From Blastomussa wellsi (Eukaryota; Cnidaria; Anthozoa; Scleractinia; Plerogyridae), in contig OX393569.1 of the NCBI GenBank assembly GCA_947652115.1, forward strand, positions 21,540,896 to 21,604,895: a stretch of 64,000 nucleotides of DNA, written 5' to 3'. The notes beneath the pieces are model-generated. The model was not told the origin of the DNA, ran no database searches, and saw only the letters and a list, made by a program, of their open reading frames with translations. Both the position numbers and the translations under genes were made by a program. Below are positions 1 to 11,800 of this stretch, piece by piece. Numbering within the stretch: position 1 is the first letter of the stretch; the number at the start of each line of letters is the position of its first letter.

Positions 1-633
1 ACGAAAAACTAGATTTACGGAAAAGTAAAGCTGGCTTAAATCTTCGTACAGTTGCTTATCCAACTTCACGCAATGCAGTAAAGCTCATTAAGATTGTAAC
101 CCGAATTTACGCCCCTTTGCGAAAAGCTGATGTAAACTTGGCGCAAGCTTTAAATGTGAGTGTAAAGCTGGTGTAAAGGCCAGCTTTATAAAACATTTAC
201 GCCGACTTTACTTCGGCTTTACACCGCAGTAAAGTTATCTTGCTGAATGTTACAATACTTTAATTAATTAGGTCAAATAATCTTTCCCATGCAATGTTTT
301 AAAAGAAACGTTGAAATTGGGGTTTTCTCTGGTCTAATATTTTTCCACAGAACAGATCTCCTGTAGTGTAGCCTAACCTTTGCAAACTCAGTTCTTGGTC
401 TGTGAATGTAACAATAGACTCCGAGTTTCTAAAATAGTATAAGGAGGTTCCTAAAGGGGAAGTTTTTGTAGTTAATCCCGCTATTTGTCCCACAATAACT
501 ATTGTACAGTAACTGATGCAGTTCTACAAGGATTTTGCAGTAGACTCCACAGAGAGCTTTCAAGAAAATACGAATATCTGTTAATCGGCAAATGTACAAG
601 GAGGTTCCTATGAGAGGATATTCAAACAGTAAA
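1..633. other. Intergenic, downstream of the GT92 gene
   Basis: I see no gene here. The first 240 bases contain many scattered short copies of a TTTACGC or GTAAAGC motif in both orientations, with a small inverted repeat around GTAAAGCTGG and CCAGCTTTA near 163-185. This looks like an old degraded repeat. The short open frames at 299-668 lack any recognisable protein signature. The GT92 gene is transcribed toward this region, so part of it is probably its 3' UTR. Confidence 0.4.
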
Positions 634-1935
634 TTAGGTCCATTGTTTATGATAAACAAAATGCACACTTGGTAAGCACTCGCTGATGCACTTCTGCAAG
701 GTTTTCACAATAGACTCCATCGAATTGTCTGGTTGTGTTTTGGCAATGATTTCTGGTGTGTCGTCTCCCCAGTTCTGAAGCCTAGCTCCCCAGTAGTGAT
801 TCATGCGAAGCTGATCCACCGGGAAATTTATTGATCGTCCTTTTGAAAGATGATTATGATGAACTGTTGCACTTCTTACGTGACTCGGTTTGTAGATTGG
901 TTTTACGAGCGCATTAGCTGGACCGTGCGTTCTCCGCCATAGTCTATCGATCAGTAATGGATGCTCGTTGGAGTCGAGAGGTTTTCCTAAAAACAGGAAA
1001 TTCTGCATGGTTAGTTCTGAAGCAGAAGGTACCTGTTTGCTAAACCGTGCTACAGCTCTCTGTACGAATTTCGGTTGCTGGTCTGTTGGACTGAACGGAT
1101 ATTCATCGATATCTATGGCAGCCTGCCACAAAGATTCATGACCATACCTATGAATGCAGTCTTGATAAGCAGAATGTTGAGTACCATCAATAGAGTATGG
1201 AAAAGCCCTGTGACTCCAGTCCACATATGTCACAAAGCCTTCGTCGATTAAATGCTGAAGCGCTCGTGCTTGTGATTCGTTCTTATCTCTCACAAAAGCA
1301 TCATACACATATACATGTTCAAACCCAGCGTATCGTAAATAGTATAGCCACTGTCTCAATTCCCTTGTTGTTAAATCAGCCAGATCTTTGACATAGATTC
1401 GTACAAGCAGGACAGCAGTTAAGAAGTACGGATTTGACGAATTTTCGTTAATGCGACACCAGCTTTGGCAACTTTCTGACCGTAACGTGTTGTTTGAATT
1501 AAAATTCACTTGTTTAATAGTTGTCGTCCGAGTCTGTGGAGTCTCTTTCAAAATTGATGTGCTGTTAGTAATATTAATGATTGCCGTAGATAGGTTTGTT
1601 TGAATTCGTCCATCTAGCAAATGTACTTGTCTTGGCAGAGAACCATACCTCTCAAGTCTCTCAAAGACTGCAAACCTGTCTCTAAAATTATGGAACGCCA
1701 ACATGAACAGTAACAGATACGCTGCTATCAACCAAACCAACAGCCGCCTCGGCGTGAAGATGTTTCGACTGAAAGACAATCTTAACGGAAATCTACTACA
1801 GCAAAGTTTTCTCGACATATCGTTATTAAACTGGAAGCCCCATTTGGTACGTTTATATTCCTGAAACGATTGGCGCCCGAAGAAACAATCTAAAAACAGC
1901 AATGAAATGAAATTATCCTGCTGCAGTTGACGCAT
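634..1935 (-). CDS. Glycosyltransferase family 92 (DUF23-type) protein, type II membrane enzyme
   Basis: A single uninterrupted reading frame of 433 codons. The protein has a basic N-terminal tail, one hydrophobic span (about residues 65-82, rich in L, A, Y and F), then a stem with N-glycosylation sequons (NLS, NIT, NST near 113-125). From about residue 171 it follows the GT92 pattern: a strand with VRIYVKD, the block ELRQWLYYLRYAGFEHVYVYDA, the DxD-like DIDEY (275-279) and a late NHYWGA block. GT92 enzymes transfer sugars, often galactose, onto glycans in the Golgi; that role is family knowledge. The methionine at residue 40 (1818-1816) gives a 394-residue protein with a normal short cytoplasmic tail and is the likelier start. 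Intronless genes of this family are common in cnidarians. The acceptor sugar cannot be told from sequence. Confidence 0.85.
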   Translation of the reverse strand: MRQLQQDNFISLLFLDCFFGRQSFQEYKRTKWGFQFNNDMSRKLCCSRFPLRLSFSRNIFTPRRLLVWLIAAYLLLFMLAFHNFRDRFAVFERLERYGSLPRQVHLLDGRIQTNLSTAIINITNSTSILKETPQTRTTTIKQVNFNSNNTLRSESCQSWCRINENSSNPYFLTAVLLVRIYVKDLADLTTRELRQWLYYLRYAGFEHVYVYDAFVRDKNESQARALQHLIDEGFVTYVDWSHRAFPYSIDGTQHSAYQDCIHRYGHESLWQAAIDIDEYPFSPTDQQPKFVQRAVARFSKQVPSASELTMQNFLFLGKPLDSNEHPLLIDRLWRRTHGPANALVKPIYKPSHVRSATVHHNHLSKGRSINFPVDQLRMNHYWGARLQNWGDDTPEIIAKTQPDNSMESIVKTLQKCISECLPSVHFVYHKQWT

Positions 1936-2895
1936 TAACTTTAATAAATTATTGTCCTATGAAGTATACAAAGTCACGAATGCTTATGGTAATGAACTAT
2001 ATCAGTCAGCTGGGCGTGGAATTTTTGACTCCTTTTTCGATACTTTTTGGCGTTAACTGACCCTATGGAAATACTCAGCCGACAAATTTTCCTGCATCTA
2101 TTTTAAACGCGAGAAAAAAGTGAGAAGAAATTCAAATTTGGTATTTAAGCTGATCATTTGTTAAAAGAACAATGAAAATGTATGTGGATTATTGACTAAA
2201 CAGGTTTTAGAATATTGGCTTCTTTGTACGTACGTAAACGCCATGTACTCAAAACGCGGAAAAGAAAGCGCAATATTATTTTCGCCATTTTGGCCGATGC
2301 ATTATATGGCTTAGAAAGACCCCCTGAAAGCGAAGCTAAAAACTGATTATCTTGGAGGTTGCATTTGATTATATTAGAGTTATAAGACATTGAGTAACTA
2401 ACCGTTATGTTTCCACTATTCTTTAAAAGTGAATTATTTGTTTCGCTTTTGTTAGTCCTAAACAAGGCTTCTTGGCTGCACAAATAGCAACTCGAAATAC
2501 TCTGAGAAATTGTTATTAAATTCCAATATGTGAACACTTATATTTATTTATTGGCTATTGTGGTAATGCCAACTGATTTCCATGTAATGACTATGTGCAT
2601 GGGAGATAAGGAGGACAAGCCTGTCAATACTGTCTTTGTTATTTAAATAAAACATTTTTTTTGCATATATTTCTTTAACAATCGCGTTGCAGTTTTAAAT
2701 TTCTTTAAACAATGCTCTTAATTTTCAGTGGTAAAAAAAGGTTAAAAAAGAGATGTCGAAACGAATGTGGCTTCCTTTTAACACAACTAACAGTTGGCGG
2801 AACGTTGTTTGACACGAAACTTTAATGGGCGTGAAAGCTGAAAGTTTTCACAGCTCAGCAAAGACTGTTTACTGAAAGGCCTGGAATATCAGGTG
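1936..2895. other. Intergenic, upstream of the GT92 gene
   Basis: AT-rich sequence with no supported gene. It should hold the promoter of the leftward GT92 gene; I could not identify a convincing TATA box or other element. A 113-codon open frame on the minus strand (2537-2196) has low-complexity composition, no domain and no splice context, so I do not call it. Confidence 0.35.
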
Positions 2896-2929
2896 GAAAT
2901 GTCACTCCAGTCTTGTTTTATTTCCTGGA

Positions 2930-3470
2930 TTCACCGGCAGGCAGAGTTGCTTTCGATCTTCTCGAACGAAAGTCTTCCTAATCACATTTTTTAGATACAT
3001 GTTCAATAATAATAAAACCGTATTTACAAGGGTCCTCGCGCTGGGGCCATACGGCGTTGGGGCGCGTCCCCTGGGTGGCGGATTGGGGAGCCCTCCCTCT
3101 GGGGGGTTGCACCTGAATAATACGGAATAGGGTGCCGCGGACCGACATAGCCTAGGAGAAGGACAACTCCGAATCTCAAACCCGGGTAGATGGAGCTCGA
3201 TAGCCCTGGTAGGCAGTCCGTCTAGGAGAAGGTAAACTCTGATTCTAAACCACGGGTTGATGGAGCTCGTTAGCCTTGGTCGGCAATCCATCTACGAGAA
3301 GGAAAACTCAAACATTAAACCAACCGGCCCTCCAGGTTTGGGGGTTGGGCGCTGGGCTAACAATCCAGTCCCTGAAAAATAGACTTGTTACAGAAACCGC
3401 AAAGAAAAAGCGGCCCTATGTTCCTCAGGGAATCAAGAGGCTTAAGCAAGTAAGCAATTTACAAGGGTAA
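2930..3470 (+). mobile_element. Probable 5' fragment of a non-LTR retrotransposon with 70-bp tandem units
   Basis: GC-richer than its surroundings. It contains 2.3 tandem copies of a 70-bp unit; the core TAGGAGAAGG (TACGAGAAGG in the third copy) recurs at 3153, 3223 and 3293 together with GATGGAGCTCG. The units are followed by a block ending GGGCTAACAATCCAGTCCCTGAAAAAT. The layout, tandem GC-rich units before a GGGCTAACAAxCC-type segment, resembles the 5' leader of RTE-like LINEs of anthozoans as I remember them. No coding part is attached, so this is a fragment. The tandem units are seen; the LINE assignment is inference. Confidence 0.4.
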
Positions 3471-5700
3471 AAATGTTCTGATTTTCAAGTCGTTCGGCTT
3501 TTTATTCTTTTTAAAAACGTTTCTAATCTTGTAAACAGTTTTTATTATTATTTTATAATTAAAAGCGAATATTACGAAGACATGTAAAATTCTAAGCGAA
3601 AAATGAGGGATCAAAATCAGGGATGAACATCAGTAATAAATCTTCAAAAAATACGTTTCGGTCGAAAAACTCCGGTTCGAATTCGTCAGTTTTGAAAAGC
3701 TAACTGAATTACAGGCTTTTTCACCTGTAGTGACTGAAGGAAAATTTTCCGTGAACTGCGTGACACTTGCTCCAGCAAAACAATTTCTCTGATCAAAAAG
3801 TTTTAAAATAAAGCGCGTTTTCTAGGCCTGGAGTTTTTTATGTTTGTTTTCGTGTTGGCTGTTGGTATACAATGCTCTGCGACAGGAAAGCCCGGCAGGT
3901 TCTTCTCGACGCTGCCGATAAGTTTCAGCGATACAGACAACTGCACAGCAAGAGATGGCATGCCCTAGGCTAGTGAAGACAGCTGAATACATCCTTGGTG
4001 ACAATAGAGCGTTGGGGACCCTGCAGGGTGGTTTCAGGACAAAGGTGATGAAAGGTGTGGCAGCGGGTGTGCGTGCAAGGAGAAGTGTTAACTAAGATAT
4101 CGTAAATAGGCTACCAGTGGTGCCCGAAGGGTGGTAGGTGAGAACCAAGGGAATTTGGCTTGGCTCACAACTTGCGAAACCTTGATGGTTGATGACTTTA
4201 ATACAGTTGACCCGCGAGTCACTTAGAGGGGTGGCACAGTACCCACGTCAACGAAAATGACAGTTGTCCGGCAGAGCACAGACGCTGAAGTCTCAGAAGT
4301 TTATGTGGGGGAGACCTTTCTTGCAATGCTGAGGATGTGAAGATTGGTGGCGCGGTGAAGATAGCTGTGCATGTCAGTGACCTTGTAGCAGTCGTAACGT
4401 ATTGTATGGAAGTGCTTATGTGATCAATGGTATTGCGTAGATTAATGACCAGGAAAGAGAGTTCAGTGTCAGAAATAGTGTGCGTAAACTGGATTGCAGG
4501 TCAGGATGGAAATTGGATAAGAAGTTCATGGTGTAATCCTTAAGTTCCATCTTGCAGTCAGCCTTGGCGGCCCCATGTGGCCAGCGCGACAAATCCTTGC
4601 AAAACTCCGTCTCCTCCTATTCAGTTGTTTACCATTGACACGGGGAAACAGGTGGGTCGACGGTTTGTGCCAATGGAAAGCGATAGACCCCAATGGAAAT
4701 TTCCGTTTGGGAATGGCGTGTTCCATTTACAAAACAGACCCAACTTACCGAGAAAGCCAAGGGCGAGTTTGACATATTGGCGTAGGGCCTGGAACTTGTG
4801 GCGAATGGCAAATGGTAAGCACATTTTCCGTTCGGAAATTCCGTTTGGGAATTTTGGACTACCTTTCAAGAAATCCCATTTCCGTTCGGGGAGACAAAAG
4901 TAGTCTTTCCATTTACATTCCATCCGGAATTTCCGGATTTTTTTGGTAAATGGTAAACAACCTCTATAGCATTACGAAAATTCAATGTTATAGTACAGCA
5001 TTTATTTAGTACTCACTGTGTGTAATATGTTGTATGCGTGTACCGACCTAGACTTGTATTAATATATCTGCAAATCTACCTCTATTAACTATAAAATTTT
5101 GCAATTATTTCTTTGTAACCAAAGGGAAAATAAAGCTTGTTGTTGTCCCCCGCTCAAAGCATTTTTACTGCGTCAAATGTTCACTTGCGTCCGATTGTAA
5201 ATAAAATGTCACAAGGCCTGTCAGGGACTAATTTTGTAGCGACTGAAAACTGTGAGTAACAAATACGGTCGCGCAAAAAAGACTCCAGCGATTCGAGAGA
5301 GTTTTCGGATAGTGATTTAAAATTTTGAATAAAAAATTGTTCTTCATTCCTTTTTTAATTTATTTTCATCTCACTCAACTCTATTGTATCTCCCTGTGAG
5401 TGGACTGCATGTCCAGCCCCGTTTATGCAGGGGTTCGTGGTTAAGAAATATCGACATATAAGCCAGAAAGAGTCCACTTCTTGTGTGGAACGGGAACAAT
5501 TTACAAGATTTCGTACACAATTTCATTCAAAACGCCAAGTGAGTGAAAGTAATTCCAGAATGAATAGTTAGGCAAGTTGATACCGTGCGTGTTCAAGAGT
5601 GACAGTGAGGGCACCGAATCCAGGCCATTCTCGTTCCGGAGGTTGCGCCCCTTTTGGCCAGCGAATGTAACTCACTTATCATGTATCTGCAGAGAATCAC
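3471..5700. other. Intergenic block with repeat debris
   Basis: No gene supported. At 4660-4930 a dispersed motif CCGTTTGGGAA or TTCCGTTCGG recurs together with TTCCATTTAC, so this 270-bp stretch is a degraded repeat. At about 4110-4125 TGGTGCCCGAAG resembles an LTR-retroelement primer-binding site, but no flanking LTRs or pol gene are visible. Around 5130 an AAATAAAGC precedes a T/G-rich stretch, like the end of an old 3' UTR. The rest is AT-rich and featureless. Confidence 0.3.
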
Positions 5701-5715
5701 AAGAATAAAAGTCCC

Positions 5716-5721
5716 TTTATT
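5716..5721 (-). terminator. Poly(A) signal of the F5/8C-ShKT gene
   Basis: AATAAA on the minus strand, about 140 bases beyond the inferred stop codon at 5862-5860. It supports the placement of the last exon and gives a short 3' UTR. Confidence 0.55.
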
Positions 5722-5859
5722 CAAGAAGCAAAGATTAACAGAGTACAGCAAAAGCAGCGTTAAGTAATATGGACTTCAATTTTATGTCATCCATCCTCTA
5801 AAAATAGCTTGCTGGTCCCAAACCGCTGACGGGAAAAGGTCTTTCGTTTGGCATGAACG

Positions 5860-8800
5860 TCAAACTGCAAACAAAAAGATCGGTGTGAATTGATTGACAT
5901 TTTTGACTTCAGTTCGTGTCGTATGTTATCTGGATGACTATTCTTTGATCTAGCTATAAAGTATACCCGCTTTGTGCCTTTGAACATGATTAAATTCGTA
6001 AGAGAACATTCCTGAGTATGCAATGGAACAAACGGTCAATTGAAGCTGAATGATAATAATAGAGGGTACACTTCGTAAGATACGTCAACATTTTTAAACA
6101 GAATCAGATCAACATTTCTTAAACAAAAACTAATTATGCGTGTAAAACTGGAAGAACTACTTATAATGTGAAATGAATGCTATTTCAGGGACCTTCAACA
6201 TCACCTCAGATGATAAAATCGTTCATTTTTCCGTTTGTTCAGTATTGGTTATAATTTGCGACGAATAGGTTTCACTGTTGTAAGTTCTTCAAAAAATTAC
6301 TACATTGGAAGTGAAGATTTAAAAATTATTCATGTCTTGAACAGAGAAGGTTTACTTACCGAATTTGTAAACACTCATCCGAAAGAAGTCTCCCTTTCCA
6401 TTGATACAATCTCCGTCAGGGGCTTGGCCATGCTTCTTAAAAGTGGCCCCAGCATTTGGACCAGAGAAACACTGGCCACCAGCCTCCACTCCAAACACAG
6501 AGAAGCCACGAGCAGAAGCGTACTGTGAGCAAACATTTGCTATGTTAGGGTCGCTCATATCCCCGTGCAGATATGACGACATTATACGGTCATGGTTTTT
6601 GTCAATGAAACAACCCACGGAGGCGTACAGAACTGTAGAAAAACGAATAGAAACATTAGCATCGTCATCATCACCAACACCACCACCATCATTATCGTCA
6701 AAAATCATCGTCATCGTCATCGTCATCGTCGTCGTCGTCGTTGTCGTCATCGTCATCGTCATGGTCATTAGAATCATCAACAGCAACAACAACACAAATG
6801 CAACTATTTTTTTAATTAGACAACTCAAGATCGGTATCAGTAAACCTTGTTCAATATCGGATCACTTTGGTGGGATCGGGGATCAGACGTTTCCACGTTT
6901 TTGGTTCCTTGACGGTAAAATATACCTCGTTACGATCTGTCTTATTCACGGTAGCCACGGTGATGGTTTTGTGTTAATTCAAATTAACGACATTATTTTT
7001 GAATGGGTCAAGACTGCAAAACCAAGCTGAAATTGTCTGCCAATTCATTAACAATTCGACCGGCTTGAAACTGTTTGCAAATTCGAATTTAAATCCTTTG
7101 TTCAGAAGTGAATAACTCGTCACCAACTTTGTATCATTTTAAAGCTTTAAATTTTCAGTCGTGTTAGTCAACGGGCGTTCTATAGCATACACAACTTTTA
7201 TTCGTCTGCGGTGTACTTTTGGATTTTTTTTAATTTTAGTAATAATAAAAGTTAACGTACAGAAAACTTCAAGTCGAAGTAAGTTCTGGTTACAACCATG
7301 GAGCGCGCTGTAGATGCATCTAAATTCCAGCTATATAACACGGCTACATGGGGAAATCAATTTTTCGTTTTTCCTTTCGAACGTAACATTCTCTTGAGTG
7401 TAGACTGTTTACGAGTGCTTCTTCTCTGAGCCCCGGCAAGCTCACTTATCTGCTTCTTTTCTTGAATGAGAGAATCCCATTCAGTTCCATAGGGCGTCTT
7501 GGTTGGCACATTTATCCCCTGACGGATCCCTGTCGCCATCTCGTATGGGCAGTTTTCTAAGTCCGTAATGATTTTCGTTACTGCCTCTAAAACGAGAGCG
7601 GTGCTCACATTATAATAGCATTCGTACGGGATATATTCTGGCAAGTCGTATTTCAAAAAAAGTATCCATAAATGCCATCAGTGGAACAAAGCCTTTTCTT
7701 GGTTTTTCGTGTGAAACCTTTTGATAGTAACTGAGTTGAGATGGATGTAGAAGCCATTGAGATGGACTAATAAGACGATAAACTTTAAAATGATACCAAG
7801 TTGGTGTCAATTGAAAAGTCACGTGACGAGTTATTCACTTCTGGAAACACAGGGCAGGTGTGCATTTGAGGACGATGTTCGTGTGAATGTTTTCCATAGT
7901 AATGGCGTTGAGATGGGTGTAGAAGCCATTGAGATGGACTAATAAGACAGTAGCAAGGAAATAAACATGTCACGATGATGCCGGTCTCCGGTGCAAAGCA
8001 AAATTAAATGTGGTTAGACAAAGCCAATCCAACACATGGCCACTACCATGCTTAAAGAAAGCGCAGCATATCGGATCAAAAAAGATCTACGGTCCAAAAT
8101 ACATAAAAGTAAAACTCAAAACAGCAAGTCACTACCATTATACGGCTGCCAAAGTAGGATCTGTTTGAGATCTAATCGGTCTGGACAAAAGTGAAGATAT
8201 TGTTTTGAGAATACTTATGTACCATGATTGCGCGCGGGCTCACAGGTGACGTCACACTTACCATCACACTTGGAACAGGTTCTGCGACAAAGTGGGAAAT
8301 ATTCCTGGCATTTCCCATTTTGTTTAATGAAGCTACACCCATTGCCTGGCATAATGTTAGAACACTCTGAAATGGAAAACAATACAGAGGGGACAAGTAT
8401 AACGAACAGATGAAAAAATAAAAGAAAGCGATGATAAAAATTACGTCTCTAGAGTATAGTCGGAAACCGGGTTTCTTGTATAGTATAACAGAGTGTTTAA
8501 CAAAGGAGAAAATAGAATTTAGGCTTGATCATCATATTAAAGCGGGTATTGCAAAGGTTTAGAGATCTCATTTTATAGTATCAAATTTGTTCGCATTTAT
8601 TAACAACTTGCTATCCATTATATATGGCAATTTCTGAGTTTTTATTGGTTTACAGGCCATGGTACATGAGCTCATATTCCATGGAACACGAACATGGTAG
8701 GTGCACGCCCTATATTGGGTGGGGTTTGTCAGCAAGGTGTAGCAGATTCTAAATGGAGCCAGCGCGAACGTCAGCCCGAATAAAATCTCAAAATGACCCG

Positions 8801-11800
8801 TTCTTTTTATCACGTTTCTTACCTTGAACTTACTTGCCCCCAAATTACGCGCTGCCACATCAATTGTCCCGGGGAGCAAGAAGGCAAAGTGCCACTTTGA
8901 TGTCTCGCAAAGCAAAATGTGGATGGACAGTAAAAACGCATGGGCAACCCACGGCTCTTACAACGTGTACTTAAGAAATAGAAAACATGTACCGTGTTTC
9001 TATCGAGGTGTAGAAACACGATTTTTAGCCAATCAGCGCGCGTATTTTCTTAGGACTGTTTTCTAATTAAGCAATAGATCACACTTTCTATGGGTTTATA
9101 GGGGTAATAACCCACGCGGGATGTTTGGGGGAACACGAGAAAAGCCGCAGGCGAGTGATTTACAAACTTTTCGAGTGTTCTCCCAAACATCTCAAGTGGG
9201 TTATTACCCCTATAAACCCATAGAAAGTGTGGTCTATTGCTTTTATATAATAATTCAGAAGACGTGCGATTTTTCCATGGGTTTACCGGCACAATAAACC
9301 GTAGCTGATTGACCAATCAGAGCGCGCGCATTGATTTTGTTATTATATAAATAGCCATAAAAAAGACTTAAAAAAGGTCAAATACCTGCAATAGCCATTT
9401 TCTAAGAAAAGTAACTATATATTAAAGCAGATTGTAGCCACCAAAAGGGCGCCTGTGCTAAAGCTGCACGAAGCAGTCGACTAGAACCCGGTGATTTTTT
9501 TTCGGGAAGGTACGATCCAGCCAGGAAGCGAACCGCACGAGCACCGGAGGAGCGAGCAACCCCCACCCCCTCTGTCGGATAAAATTTTGAAAATAAGGTT
9601 GCCTGAAACTACATTTGAAGTCAGCATGATACAAAACCGGCTAGCCAAAAGAGAAGTTAAAAACGTGGATATTACTCAACTTTTACGCATCTATTTCACA
9701 GTACTAGAGAATAATGTCACTATTCAAAAATAACGAAAAATGAAATAATCATTGGTCAACAAAAAAGATGGACCCCCGCAGCCCGTGGTGGGGTGGGAGC
9801 GCATCCGAAGGGAATCATATTTCCTGTGCTTCCAACATTTACTGTTCTAAAGGAGCAGTGTCACGGCATTTGAAGTCATTTTCCCATTTACTTTCAAATT
9901 GAAGGAAATCTAAAATAACAGTTTTCTGATGCCGAAAAGCACCAACGGGATAATAAAATGCTGAAATTATACAAGGATTATTTCGAATGGTGACAACGAT
10001 ATAGACCGATTACAAACGACGTGACGTGACGTAGCTCCTTTAAGTATCTCGAGATAAATGCAAAATACTTACGAGATGGACAGGATGCAGGACATTTATC
10101 TTTAAAAAACTGACTTCCACAGAAACCCCGCAGTTTCAAAAAGTTACAGCTGTTAGAACCCATTGCTGAGAGAAGAATAAAATACGACATTAATTATTAG
10201 ACATCTCTTGGGTCAGTTTGCGAGTCACTCTGGAAGTGAAAATTGACACATACGCAAAATAAATTTTCGTTCTTTGGGGATTTACTCCCGGGGTGGGGGT
10301 GGGGGTACTTGCTAGTAATTGGTTAATGCAGGCTCCTGGTAAATAAGAAATGTAAACGCACATTTAATGTCAAACACAGGAAATCACCCGAGCCAGAGGC
10401 TCATGATAAAGTGCTTGACAATAATCCAGATCGAATTGGAATTTGGAAATGTTGGTTTATGAGGAGAGTCGAAAACAGAAGTACCCGGAGAAAAACCTCT
10501 CAGAGCAAGAAAGAGAACCAACAACAAACTCAACCCACATATGACGCCGAGTCCGGGAATCGAACCCGCGAAACATTGGCGGGAGGCGAGCGCTCTCTCC
10601 TCTTCGCCATCCCTGCTCTGGATTGACTATAATGGGGTTGCATTTTGAATAATTTTCAGTAGAGTTATTACAATGGGGTCGTACGTTTTGAGATTTGGAC
10701 GGTAAGAAAATTCTGGCAAGTTAATTGTTGCCCAATTTAGAGCGATCATGTTAACGGCTCGCGGTCGGATCGTGAAAGTTACATTTGCCCAAAAGGTGGC
10801 TAAGATCGGGTCTATAATTGGCCGCAGAATAGACTATAATGAGGTAGAAGTTCTGAGGGGCCAGCGACACAGACTACCAAGCAAAACTTGACCCGAGTAA
10901 CCCACCCCCTCCCCCCCCCCGTGATTTTTTTTTAAAGTGAATCTTCCTTTACTCCATTGACTCAGTTACCTAAGCGACAACCGATCAACTCAATCCTCAT
11001 GGAGATATGTACGCTCCAAGTCTTGGGGTGAACACGAATGTAGCGCGCTTCAATGGCCGGCGACAGAGCTTGAGAGACAATGGTATCGCTATCCGAGTTT
11101 CCTGTGAACACCTGCAGGCAATACACATGTATATTTTTAATATTTGAGACCAAGTGGGTAGAAATACATATGGAGAAATTGGGTTAGTTTTAGCATGTGT
11201 CAATACGTTGCAGTTTCAATTATTTGCTAAAGAATGTTATTGGAAAACAATGTCTTGTGAGCAGGTCCGGGAAATCGAGACAACATTTAAAGCAACTACG
11301 TAGTGGTTTGTGCGTCCTGGAAACTTAAGCCTAAATTTTTCAAATTCTGCGTTCTTTTTTTAGCTCAATATCACCTCTTTGTTTTTTCTTCTTTACTTAA
11401 GCTATTGTAGTCTAATTAATATACTAGCATAATTAAGGATAGTAATAGTCTAATTTTTAAGCGTATTCAGGGTAGTTCAGTCGGAGAAGCAAGTTCATGG
11501 TAGTCGCGTTAAGCAACAGATTACTTTCTGTGTATTTGCGAGCTCTAGTACTAGTTTTTCACTGGATGAAATAAAGGTGGATTTCCACCGTTGCGTATTT
11601 TTTTACGCGCGTTCACGTGCGTAAAAAATTTAGAGACGATGTATGAACGACTTGCGTAAACGTTTACGCACGTTTTCCATATATCGTCTCTAATTTTATT
11701 TACGCACGTAAAAAATTACGCGACAGTGGAAATCCACCTTAAGTCGGAAATTCCTCGAGTACTTAAACGAAGATTTACTAAAACTGACACTAGTTTCTCC

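Noticed and set aside
4105..4130. Possible LTR-retrotransposon primer-binding site (TGGTGCCCGAAG)
   Set aside because: No LTR pair, polypurine tract or gag-pol remnant was found within several kilobases.
6665..6828. Met/Thr-rich N-terminus joined to the WSC-like exon
   Set aside because: It is a CATCGT microsatellite read in the same frame. The acceptor just before 6632 fits the phase of the upstream ShKT exon, so the exon starts there.
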